DNA of 24,689 nt, taken from contig NZ_DJDT01000051.1 in assembly GCF_002432345.1 (NCBI RefSeq), positions 1 to 24,689 of the forward strand, given 5' to 3'. Shown here in pieces: positions 1 to 5,791 of the stretch; within the stretch, counting starts at the first letter, position 1; each line of letters opens with the position of its first letter. The notes under the pieces were generated by a model. The model was not told the origin of the DNA, did not search any database, and saw only the letters and a list, made by a program, of their open reading frames with translations. This DNA comes from Pedobacter sp. UBA5917. Lineage in GTDB: Bacteria; Bacteroidota; Bacteroidia; Sphingobacteriales; Sphingobacteriaceae. Both the position numbers and the translations under genes were made by a program.

Positions 1-190
1 TTGAACCTTTGATAAGGCTGTAGATTTTAGGAGAGAAAAATAATACAAGGAAGATAATAGATCCAATAATTAAGGCTTTGGTAGTGTTGGCACCATTGGT
101 TTTACGCAATTGGTACGCACCGTAATTTTTGTTTTTATCTGCAAAAACCACTTCAAGCCATTCTTTTCTGAATATATCTAACTTCGACAT
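1..190 (-). CDS. tonB: TonB family energy transducer, N-terminal part (runs off the window)
   Basis: The reverse strand from an ATG at 188-190 encodes about 63 residues before the window edge. The protein starts MSKLDIFRKEWLEVVF, followed by DKNKNYGAYQLRKTN, a short cytoplasmic segment that I recognise from Bacteroidota TonB proteins. A hydrophobic segment (ALIIGSIIFLVLFFSP) follows, which would be the single inner-membrane anchor. TonB carries the energy of the ExbB/ExbD proton channel to outer-membrane receptors. The periplasmic proline-rich region and the C-terminal receptor-binding domain lie outside the window, so the call rests on the N-terminus and on position: it starts 18 bases after the second exbD, as the last visible gene of an exbB-exbD-exbD-tonB operon. 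Confidence 0.8.
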   Translation of the reverse strand, partial: MSKLDIFRKEWLEVVFADKNKNYGAYQLRKTNGANTTKALIIGSIIFLVLFFSPKIYSLIKGS

Positions 191-208
191 AACTATTGGT
201 TTTACTGA

Positions 209-715
209 TTATAAAATTCCACTTTCTTTCATGAACTGCTTCTCATTGTCAAGGATGTTATCATCATCAATCTGACGAACCTTTACTTTAAGAATTTCCA
301 ACTCATCCATGATATCAACAAAGTTCTGAAAGGTAGAACCTGATGTTGGTTTTACAAGGACAACAAAGTCGCCTGCTACACCTGAAGCATCAGCTGTTTT
401 TCTGTTCTTGGCAATAACGCCTTCGATTTGTGATGCTGATTCGATTGTTGGTGCGCTTGCGCCAGCTACTCCCATGTACCATGCAACTTTATTGTTTTTA
501 CCCAATAAGATGGTCATTGTTTTACTTGCTTTCAGCTCTAATCTGTTTTCAGGTAACTTTTCGTTTTTATCCGGTTTTGCAATATCCATCGCTTGTGGCG
601 TAGAGATTACTGTAGTTAAGATAAAGAATGTTACTAAAAGAAACATTAGATCCACCATCGGGGTCATATCAACCCTTGGCGTGGCCTTCTTCCCGCCCGT
701 GTTTAATTCTGCCAT
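209..715 (-). CDS. exbD: Biopolymer transporter ExbD (second copy)
   Basis: This 168-residue protein has the ExbD/TolR layout: a short cytoplasmic N-terminus, one transmembrane helix at about residues 20-40 (MVDLMFLLVTFFILTT), and a periplasmic domain of about 120 residues. The motif RVDMTPMVDLMFLL is the family signature, and Asp22 in it matches the membrane aspartate that carries protons in ExbD. The protein is expected to work with ExbB in the inner membrane to energise TonB. It starts 3 bases after the stop of the first exbD and is followed by tonB after 18 bases, so the genes are probably co-transcribed. Two unequal ExbD proteins next to one ExbB are common in Bacteroidota; whether they form a mixed complex is inference. 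Confidence 0.93.
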   Translation of the reverse strand: MAELNTGGKKATPRVDMTPMVDLMFLLVTFFILTTVISTPQAMDIAKPDKNEKLPENRLELKASKTMTILLGKNNKVAWYMGVAGASAPTIESASQIEGVIAKNRKTADASGVAGDFVVLVKPTSGSTFQNFVDIMDELEILKVKVRQIDDDNILDNEKQFMKESGIL

Positions 716-718
716 TTC

Positions 719-1333
719 TTATTTCTTTTTAGCTTCAGAGTTGGTAACCAATAAAAATTTGTTTACACTTTGTTTCTGAAGTACATCAATAATCTTTTTA
801 ACTACCGGATACTCTTCTTTAGCATCACCTTTGATACTGATACGCATATCCTGATTATTAATCTCCTTAGTTGCTTTACGGGCATTTAATACCCATGAGT
901 TTAACTGGTTGTCGGTCGAGTCTGAAGGTATCCCAGGCTGAACTCCTGGCTTCATACGGTCGCCACCATTTAAGGCAATAAGTGATTTTAAGCTCTGGAT
1001 CGGAACACCGAAACTTCCTATGTTTGAAAAGCGTTGTATTTCTAATGGAGTGAACGATATTTTGTACTGTTCGCCCATTAGCTCTAATGTTTTCGCTCTT
1101 ACTTTCGTACCTGCTACTTCGAAGAAAACTTTCCCCTGCCCGATGGTTAAAATCGCGTTGTTTTCTACCGGTACCTTAAACTCATATGTAGATGAAGGTG
1201 TAGAAACGGCTAGTGGTTCTGGTTGCCTTGCTGTAGCAGTTAAGATGAAGAAAGTAAGTAACAATGATGCCACATCACACATGGCGGTCATATCTGTTAC
1301 TGTACTTGTTCTTTTAACTTTAATTCTAGGCAT
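719..1333 (-). CDS. exbD: Biopolymer transporter ExbD (first copy)
   Basis: This 204-residue ExbD/TolR family protein has a basic N-terminus (MPRIKVKRTS), then TDMTAMCDVASLLLTFFIL, which contains the single membrane helix and the conserved Asp20. The periplasmic part is longer than that of the neighbouring copy and differs from it in sequence (for example LNGGDRMKPGVQPG and the C-terminal VVKKIIDVLQKQSVNKFLLVT, the usual ExbD end). It would be the partner of the ExbB encoded 78 bases upstream. The gap to exbB holds a weak CCGG-armed hairpin (about 1370-1400), possibly an RNA processing or stability element. The two ExbD copies are clearly paralogues of different subfamilies rather than a recent duplication. 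Confidence 0.93.
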   Translation of the reverse strand: MPRIKVKRTSTVTDMTAMCDVASLLLTFFILTATARQPEPLAVSTPSSTYEFKVPVENNAILTIGQGKVFFEVAGTKVRAKTLELMGEQYKISFTPLEIQRFSNIGSFGVPIQSLKSLIALNGGDRMKPGVQPGIPSDSTDNQLNSWVLNARKATKEINNQDMRISIKGDAKEEYPVVKKIIDVLQKQSVNKFLLVTNSEAKKK

Positions 1334-1411
1334 AATATTTTTACTAGTTTTTAATAATGATGATCTTTTTTCCGGTTTTCCATAAAGCCGGTAAAAATTT
1401 TTTCAAAATTC

Positions 1412-2242
1412 TTATTTATGCGAACTAGCGTATGTTTGAACGATGCTGAAACCAGCCTCATCGATTGCGTAAGTTAACTTGTCGATTTTAGAAGTTAATA
1501 CGTTGTACATGATAATTGCCACAGTAGATACCAAGATACCAGTTGCTGTGTTGATAAGTGCCTCAGAGATACCTACCGCTAATGCCGACTGATCTGGAGC
1601 ACCAGAGTTTGCTAAACCGGCGAATGCACGGATCATACCTGTTACTGTACCCAATAAACCTACCAATGTACCGATTGATACCAAAGTTGCAATTACAGTT
1701 AAGTTTTGCTCCAACATTGGCATTTCTAAAGCTGTAGCTTCTTCAACCTCTTTTTGGATGGCAACGATTGATTGCTCAACATCCATGTTGGTATCAGCTT
1801 CAACTTCGCTATATTTTTTCAAACCAGATTTAATTACGTTAGCAACTGAACCTTGTTGTTTGTCACACTCAGCTTTTGCAGCTTCGATGTTTCCTGCGCT
1901 TAATAAGCCTTGTACTTTACGGATGAAAGTATCTAAGCTTGATTTTCCACTTGCTTTACCAATAACGATGAAACGCTCGATAGAGAATACAATTACTACC
2001 AATAGTAATCCAACCAAGATCGCTACGATAGGGCCTCCTTTGTATGCTGTTCCAAGATAGTTACCAGGTAATGGTAATTTTTCTCTGTCACCATCGATAA
2101 AGTTACTTCCTTCTCCGAATACGAATCTCCAAACACAGAATCCAATAACGATACAGATTGGAATAACGAATGTTGCAAATACATTTGAAGCACTAGAAGA
2201 GCTCTCTTTTTTAACAGTTGTTGGTTTTGGTGCGTTTGCCAT
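1412..2242 (-). CDS. exbB: MotA/TolQ/ExbB proton channel family protein
   Basis: This 276-residue protein has four hydrophobic segments, near residues 22-45, 68-92, 178-205 and 222-246. The third and fourth carry the MotA/TolQ/ExbB core (TLVSIGTLVGLLGTVTGMIR, then INTATGILVSTVAIIMYN), which builds the pentameric proton channel around ExbD. Between segments two and three is a cytoplasmic helical region. The N-terminus has an additional segment, as in many Bacteroidota ExbB proteins. It is the first gene of the operon that continues with two exbD genes and tonB. A promoter of Bacteroidota type lies about 100 bases upstream of the start. The alternative, a TolQ role, is less likely because the last gene is TonB-like. 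Confidence 0.93.
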   Translation of the reverse strand: MANAPKPTTVKKESSSSASNVFATFVIPICIVIGFCVWRFVFGEGSNFIDGDREKLPLPGNYLGTAYKGGPIVAILVGLLLVVIVFSIERFIVIGKASGKSSLDTFIRKVQGLLSAGNIEAAKAECDKQQGSVANVIKSGLKKYSEVEADTNMDVEQSIVAIQKEVEEATALEMPMLEQNLTVIATLVSIGTLVGLLGTVTGMIRAFAGLANSGAPDQSALAVGISEALINTATGILVSTVAIIMYNVLTSKIDKLTYAIDEAGFSIVQTYASSHK

Positions 2243-2342
2243 TTTTTTTGAAATTTTAGTTTTAGTTCTTGTTTTTAATTTTTAGCTGTTTTTTCTTATT
2301 GTAATACACACAACGTTTCTTATCCGAAATTGTTGCGAAAAA

Positions 2343-2372
2343 CAAATTTATAAATTGATTTTAAATTACAAA
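2343..2372 (-). promoter_or_regulatory. Predicted promoter of the exbB-exbD-exbD-tonB operon
   Basis: On the minus strand the region reads TTTG, 18 bases, TAAATTTG. This closely fits the Bacteroidota housekeeping promoter (TTTG or TTG at -33, 19-21 bases, TAnnTTTG at -7). Transcription would begin near 2336, giving an A/T-rich 5' untranslated leader of roughly 95 bases before exbB. The surrounding DNA is very AT-rich, so a chance match is possible. Confidence 0.5.
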
Positions 2373-2441
2373 TTAATAAATCAATAAGCAATTAAATCGT
2401 TACTTAGAATTTAGTTTCGGTAAACCACCATGGGTGTATAA

Positions 2442-2470
2442 CAAAAAAATTGCCCCAGCCGAGGCAATTC
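2442..2470 (-). terminator. Intrinsic terminator of pckA
   Basis: Read on the minus strand, the sequence after pckA forms a stem AATTGCC / GGCAATT with an 8-base loop, followed at once by a run of seven Ts. It lies about 70 bases after the pckA stop and before the exbB promoter, so it separates the two transcription units. Confidence 0.8.
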
Positions 2471-2540
2471 TTTCACAATAAAAACTAAAAAAAAATCGAA
2501 TTGCAAATTTTTTGCTCAAAAAATGCATTTTAAAGCACAT

Positions 2541-4136
2541 TTAACATAATTTTAACGCTTCGTGTCTGCTTTTTGACACTTTTGTCAGTTCGAACTGCTT
2601 AAAATTCTCTTCGAAGGCATCGGCCAGTTGATAAGCCTTTAAAAAATATTCTTCCTGATTATCCCATGTTTTAGAAGGATCTAAAATATCACTCGGAACA
2701 CCTTCACAATTTAACGGCATCATTAATTTAAATACATGATGCTGCTTATAATGGTTATGGTTTAAACTACCGTTCAAAGCAGCCTTAATCATAGCACGTG
2801 TATAACCCAATTTCATCCTTTTGCCTACACCATAGGGTCCCCCACTCCATCCGGTATTTACCAACCATACGTTTACTTCGTGCTTTTTCATTTTTTCGCC
2901 CAACAAAGCCGCGTATTTAGAAGGATGCAGCGGTAGGAAAGCTTTACCAAAGCAGGCCGAAAAAGTTAACTGCGGTTCGGTAACGCCAGCTTCCGTTCCG
3001 GCAACTTTTGCAGTGTAACCGCTCATAAAATGGAACATGGCCTGTTCTACATTCAGTTTAGAAATTGGAGGCAGCACGCCAAACGCATCAGCAGTTAGGA
3101 AAAAGATATTTTTCGGAACACCTGCAATTGAAGGTATAATTGCATTATCAATATAATTTATAGGATAGGCAACCCGTGTATTCTCCGTTTTGGCAATATT
3201 GGTATAATCAACATCCCTGGTACCAGGAAAAAAGTTGGTATTTTCCAGTAAGGCTCCAAATTTAATGGCCTTAAAAATCTGTGGCTCTTTTTCTTCGGTT
3301 AAATCCACACACTTTGCATAACAGCCCCCTTCGAAGTTAAATACCGAATCGTTGCCCCAGCCATGTTCGTCATCGCCGATCAAACCTCTTTCGGGATCGG
3401 CAGATAAAGTGGTTTTACCGGTTCCGGATAAACCAAAGAATATTGCTGTATCGCCATCTTTGCCCACATTGGCCGAACAGTGCATAGAAAGTGTATTCTT
3501 ATATACAGGCAGGATAAAATTTAATACCGAAAAGATTCCTTTTTTAATTTCGCCGGTATAACCTGTACCACCGATCAGGATCATTTTTTTGGTAAAGTTG
3601 ATCACAGAGAAATTTTGCTGACGGGTTCCATCAACAGCAGGATCTGCAAGGAAACCTGGTGCTGCGATAATGGTCCATTCTGGCGCACCACCTAAATTAT
3701 CTTCCTCTGGACGGATAAATAAATGATGAGCAAAAAGATTCTGGTAAGCCGTTTCTGTAATTACCCGGATGGAAATCGAATAATCAGGATCAGCACATGC
3801 TGAAGAGTCGCGTACATAAATTGTTCTGTCGCCAAGATAACCGGTGAGCTTACCATATAACTGGTCAAATTTTTCTGGACTGATTTTGATGTTCACATCT
3901 CCCCACCAAACCTGGTCTTCGGTTACATCGTCGCACACGATAAACCTGTCTTTGGGCGAACGTCCGGTAAATTTCCCGGTATCAATAGCCAGCGCACCCG
4001 ACGCGGCCATGGTACCTTCATTATTTAATAAGGCTTCATCAATTAACTCTTTCGGAGACAATTGGTACTTTACAGCAATGTTCCCGCCGAGATTTAAATA
4101 GCCTAAATCTGGCGCTTGCAGTTTCTTTTTGCTCAT
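2541..4136 (-). CDS. pckA: Phosphoenolpyruvate carboxykinase (ATP)
   Basis: The 531-residue protein matches ATP-dependent PEP carboxykinase in length and motifs. It interconverts oxaloacetate plus ATP with phosphoenolpyruvate, CO2 and ADP at the entry to gluconeogenesis, in the cytoplasm. The kinase-1a P-loop GLSGTGKTTLSAD is at residues 235-247 with Lys241, followed by GDDEHGW (kinase-2 region). Upstream are FTGRSPKDRF and the GGTGYTGEIKKGIFSVLN region that lines the active site. The C-terminal part has NTGWSGGPYGVGKRM, typical of the family. The gene is monocistronic, with a -7 box just upstream and a terminator downstream. In Bacteroidota this enzyme can also run in the carboxylating direction; the sequence does not decide this. 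Confidence 0.97.
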   Translation of the reverse strand: MSKKKLQAPDLGYLNLGGNIAVKYQLSPKELIDEALLNNEGTMAASGALAIDTGKFTGRSPKDRFIVCDDVTEDQVWWGDVNIKISPEKFDQLYGKLTGYLGDRTIYVRDSSACADPDYSISIRVITETAYQNLFAHHLFIRPEEDNLGGAPEWTIIAAPGFLADPAVDGTRQQNFSVINFTKKMILIGGTGYTGEIKKGIFSVLNFILPVYKNTLSMHCSANVGKDGDTAIFFGLSGTGKTTLSADPERGLIGDDEHGWGNDSVFNFEGGCYAKCVDLTEEKEPQIFKAIKFGALLENTNFFPGTRDVDYTNIAKTENTRVAYPINYIDNAIIPSIAGVPKNIFFLTADAFGVLPPISKLNVEQAMFHFMSGYTAKVAGTEAGVTEPQLTFSACFGKAFLPLHPSKYAALLGEKMKKHEVNVWLVNTGWSGGPYGVGKRMKLGYTRAMIKAALNGSLNHNHYKQHHVFKLMMPLNCEGVPSDILDPSKTWDNQEEYFLKAYQLADAFEENFKQFELTKVSKSRHEALKLC

Positions 4137-4158
4137 AACAATAAGTTAGTTAGTAGAG

Positions 4159-4166
4159 CAAAGGTA
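4159..4166 (-). promoter_or_regulatory. Predicted -7 box of the pckA promoter
   Basis: The minus strand has TACCTTTG, an exact match to the Bacteroidota -7 consensus TAnnTTTG, 22 bases upstream of the pckA start codon. It would give a leader of about 17 bases. A TTTTTG lies upstream but only 15 bases away, closer than the usual 19-21, so the -33 part is weak. Confidence 0.45.
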
Positions 4167-4253
4167 AAGACTTATCCCGCACAAAAACGAGTTTTAAAAC
4201 GTAATTTTTTACATATTGTAGCAAATACACCATGATGTAAACACCTTATTATC

Positions 4254-4303
4254 AGTGTATTATTGCGTATTTTTAAACATAAAAAAAATTAAAAATATAC
4301 ACT
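4254..4303. repeat. AT-rich two-part inverted repeat between pckA and the 4456 gene
   Basis: AGTGTAT (4254-4260) pairs with ATACACT (4297-4303), and ATTTTTAA (4269-4276) pairs with TTAAAAAT (4289-4296). The arms are interrupted only on the left by an 8-base bulge. The whole 4137-4455 gap between these divergent genes is AT-rich; apart from this hairpin and the pckA -7 box I see nothing in it. Its function is unknown; a regulator site or a folded leader for the gene at 4456 are possibilities. Confidence 0.4.
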
Positions 4304-4455
4304 AAGTAAAATCCGGTAAATGGTTTTAGTGCAATTAAATTTTTGAGAGATAGGGTTTTAATACTGCAAAAATCTTTACTAATGACAATAAAGGATCAAC
4401 ATGTCATTTAGGAATGAATTAAAGATTTATACTTTTATCCAGCAAATGATCAAAA

Positions 4456-5265
4456 ATGAACTGGGAGACACTTAGAAAAAAGATATACTATATTGATGGT
4501 TCATTAAGGGATATATATGTTAAAAATACAAATATCGAAGATTGGGAGAAATGGATAGATCTTATAAACACCGGTTATAAAGTAGCGTTTTATAATGGCC
4601 AATCGGGTGAAACGGAAAGCCAGATTGATAAAAGTACTGTTTTTGATTATTGGAATGGCAAGTCAGATTTATTAAGTGGCGTTACTATACACCTGGAGGG
4701 TATTCTTATTAAGTGCCATTTTTTTGGAGGTGATGAAATCGAAAATGACATTACTCCTTTAGAAATTAACTCGATTGAGGATCATAACAGGCTGGTAAGT
4801 TATTTAAAAGATGTTTCGGTCTGTTTGGGTAAAGAGGTTATGTTAACCCCCGAAAATTATTTGGATTACGAAAGGAAATTAATCGTTGTTAACGGTAACG
4901 ATATTGAGTTTGATGTACCTGGCTATGTTATACCTGAACACTTAAATCAGGATAAAGTTAAAAACAACAGCCAAAAAAAATTATCCATCATTTTTTTAAC
5001 CATTTTATTATTTCTTTTAATCTGGAAAATCATTCCAATCATACAGGTAAAAATGCAGTTGGTTAGCGATTTTATTCCTAGCAGTATTTTTTATGAAGTA
5101 GCTAAACCTTTTATATACATCAGTACTGTTCTGTTGTTGGTAAACATCGTAGCTTTTGCCTTATTTTTCAAAAGAAAATATCTAACGGTGATAATTTTGG
5201 GCAGCATTGCCTTTTGCTTAAACGTACTTTATACCTTATTTAATTATTTTTTATCATTGGTATAA
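4456..5265 (+). CDS. Unrecognised protein with a C-terminal membrane domain
   Basis: I do not recognise this 269-residue protein. Residues 1-170 look soluble, acidic and rich in Trp, Asp and Ile (for example NIEDWEKWIDLINTGYK and the later IEDHNRLVSYL). They are followed by a short polar linker and three strongly hydrophobic segments near residues 175-196, 213-237 and 242-269, the last reaching the C-terminus. The ATG at 4456 was chosen because no in-frame start lies close upstream; an out-of-frame ATG ten bases earlier opens only nine codons. The gene is AT-rich compared with its neighbours and stands alone between pckA and the threonine operon, which fits an accessory gene. The small acidic N-terminal domain recalls some immunity-type proteins, but no toxin gene is nearby and this is only an impression. 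Confidence 0.7.
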   Translation: MNWETLRKKIYYIDGSLRDIYVKNTNIEDWEKWIDLINTGYKVAFYNGQSGETESQIDKSTVFDYWNGKSDLLSGVTIHLEGILIKCHFFGGDEIENDITPLEINSIEDHNRLVSYLKDVSVCLGKEVMLTPENYLDYERKLIVVNGNDIEFDVPGYVIPEHLNQDKVKNNSQKKLSIIFLTILLFLLIWKIIPIIQVKMQLVSDFIPSSIFYEVAKPFIYISTVLLLVNIVAFALFFKRKYLTVIILGSIAFCLNVLYTLFNYFLSLV

Positions 5266-5400
5266 CGTTGGAATATGAATTAACAATCAAATATGAAAGT
5301 AGTCGATATCATCTTATGTAACACTTTTAAACAAAACAAACTTATTTCTGTAGATTTTATAACGGATAGCTATTTAGTGATTAATTTCTAGGATAGAGCG

Positions 5401-5446
5401 CCTTTAACCACCCCGTCCTGCGGACATCCCTCCAAAGGAGGGGAAT
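5401..5446. repeat. Short dispersed-type GC-rich repeat with CCCTCC hairpin
   Basis: A GC-rich island in AT-rich DNA contains CACCCCGTCCTGCGGACA followed by CCCTCC AAA GGAGGG (5428-5442), a perfect small hairpin. I have a recollection of very similar sequences recurring between genes in Sphingobacteriaceae genomes, but it occurs once here, so the dispersed nature is not shown by this window. It lies upstream of the threonine leader promoter. Confidence 0.5.
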
Positions 5447-5515
5447 GATTAAATGCGGTTATTTCATCTACTTAAACGTTTTAGTATAAATTTCGAAATA
5501 AAATTGAAAAAACAT

Positions 5516-5547
5516 TTGCATTTTAAAAAAATAATCTCCTATTTTAC
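5516..5547 (+). promoter_or_regulatory. Predicted promoter of the threonine operon leader
   Basis: A TTTG ending at 5518, 21 bases, then TATTTTAC (5540-5547) resembles the Bacteroidota TTG-N19-21-TAnnTTTG promoter, with two mismatches at the end of the -7 box. Transcription would begin near 5554, about 20 bases before the leader peptide start. This placement supports the short 21-residue leader rather than a longer frame opening at 5453. Confidence 0.4.
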
Positions 5548-5548
5548 G

Positions 5549-5563
5549 GTGTACAAAGTACAC
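5549..5563. repeat. Perfect inverted repeat GTGTAC-AAA-GTACAC before the threonine leader
   Basis: Two perfect six-base arms flank AAA and end nine bases before the leader peptide ATG. It lies at or just past the predicted transcription start. It could be a protein-binding operator or a small hairpin at the 5' end of the leader RNA. Confidence 0.4.
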
Positions 5564-5572
5564 GAAGACAAG

Positions 5573-5638
5573 ATGAAATTTAACACTTCAATTATTACAA
5601 CGATTATTATTACCACCGGTATAAACCAGCGGAACTAA
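5573..5638 (+). CDS. thrL: Threonine operon leader peptide (attenuation control)
   Basis: A 21-codon frame starts at 5573 (MKFNT) and contains SIITTIIITTG before a stop at 5636-5638. It has five Thr codons, which together use all four Thr triplets, and six Ile codons. The pattern closely resembles the E. coli thr leader (ITTTITITTG), where ribosome stalling on Thr or Ile codons prevents termination before thrA. Here it lies 153 bases upstream of thrA and is followed by an intrinsic terminator. The frame is open further upstream to 5453, but that part lies before the predicted promoter and looks non-coding. There is no clear Shine-Dalgarno, as is usual in this phylum. Peptide, order and terminator are seen; the regulatory role follows from the E. 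coli system. Confidence 0.85.
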   Translation: MKFNTSIITTIIITTGINQRN

Positions 5639-5670
5639 TTTGTTGTGAGTTGAAAAAACATAAAACACAG

Positions 5671-5706
5671 AAAGCGTTCCGATGAAAATCGGGACGCTTT
5701 TTTTTT
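5671..5706 (+). terminator. Threonine attenuator terminator
   Basis: A 13-base-pair stem (5671-5683 with 5688-5700, one G-U pair) closed by a GAAA loop is followed by an unbroken T run to 5706. It sits between the Thr/Ile leader peptide and thrA. The 5' arm segment GTTCCG (5676-5681) is also complementary to CGGAAC (5630-5635), the Arg-Asn codons just before the leader stop. This allows a competing antiterminator, with extra pairing of TTGTG (5643-5647) to CACAG (5666-5670). Ribosome stalling on the Thr codons up to 5617 would leave 5630-5635 free to pair. The terminator is clear; the antiterminator is inference. Confidence 0.85.
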
Positions 5707-5791
5707 AACCCATGCTGAATGAAACCTGTACAAACGAGCATTTTAAACCACAGATCGGTATAGCAACAAACAGTTAAACCCAATATAAAAA

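Noticed and set aside
5293..5391. A 32-codon frame (MKVVDIILCN...) between the 4456 gene and the threonine leader
   Set aside because: It is short, in AT-rich DNA, with no motif, partner or start signal to set it apart from chance.
5453..5638. A 61-codon frame that contains the threonine leader peptide as its end
   Set aside because: The first 40 codons lie before the predicted promoter, begin in repeat DNA and look non-coding. The Thr/Ile-rich part with its own ATG at 5573 explains the signal.
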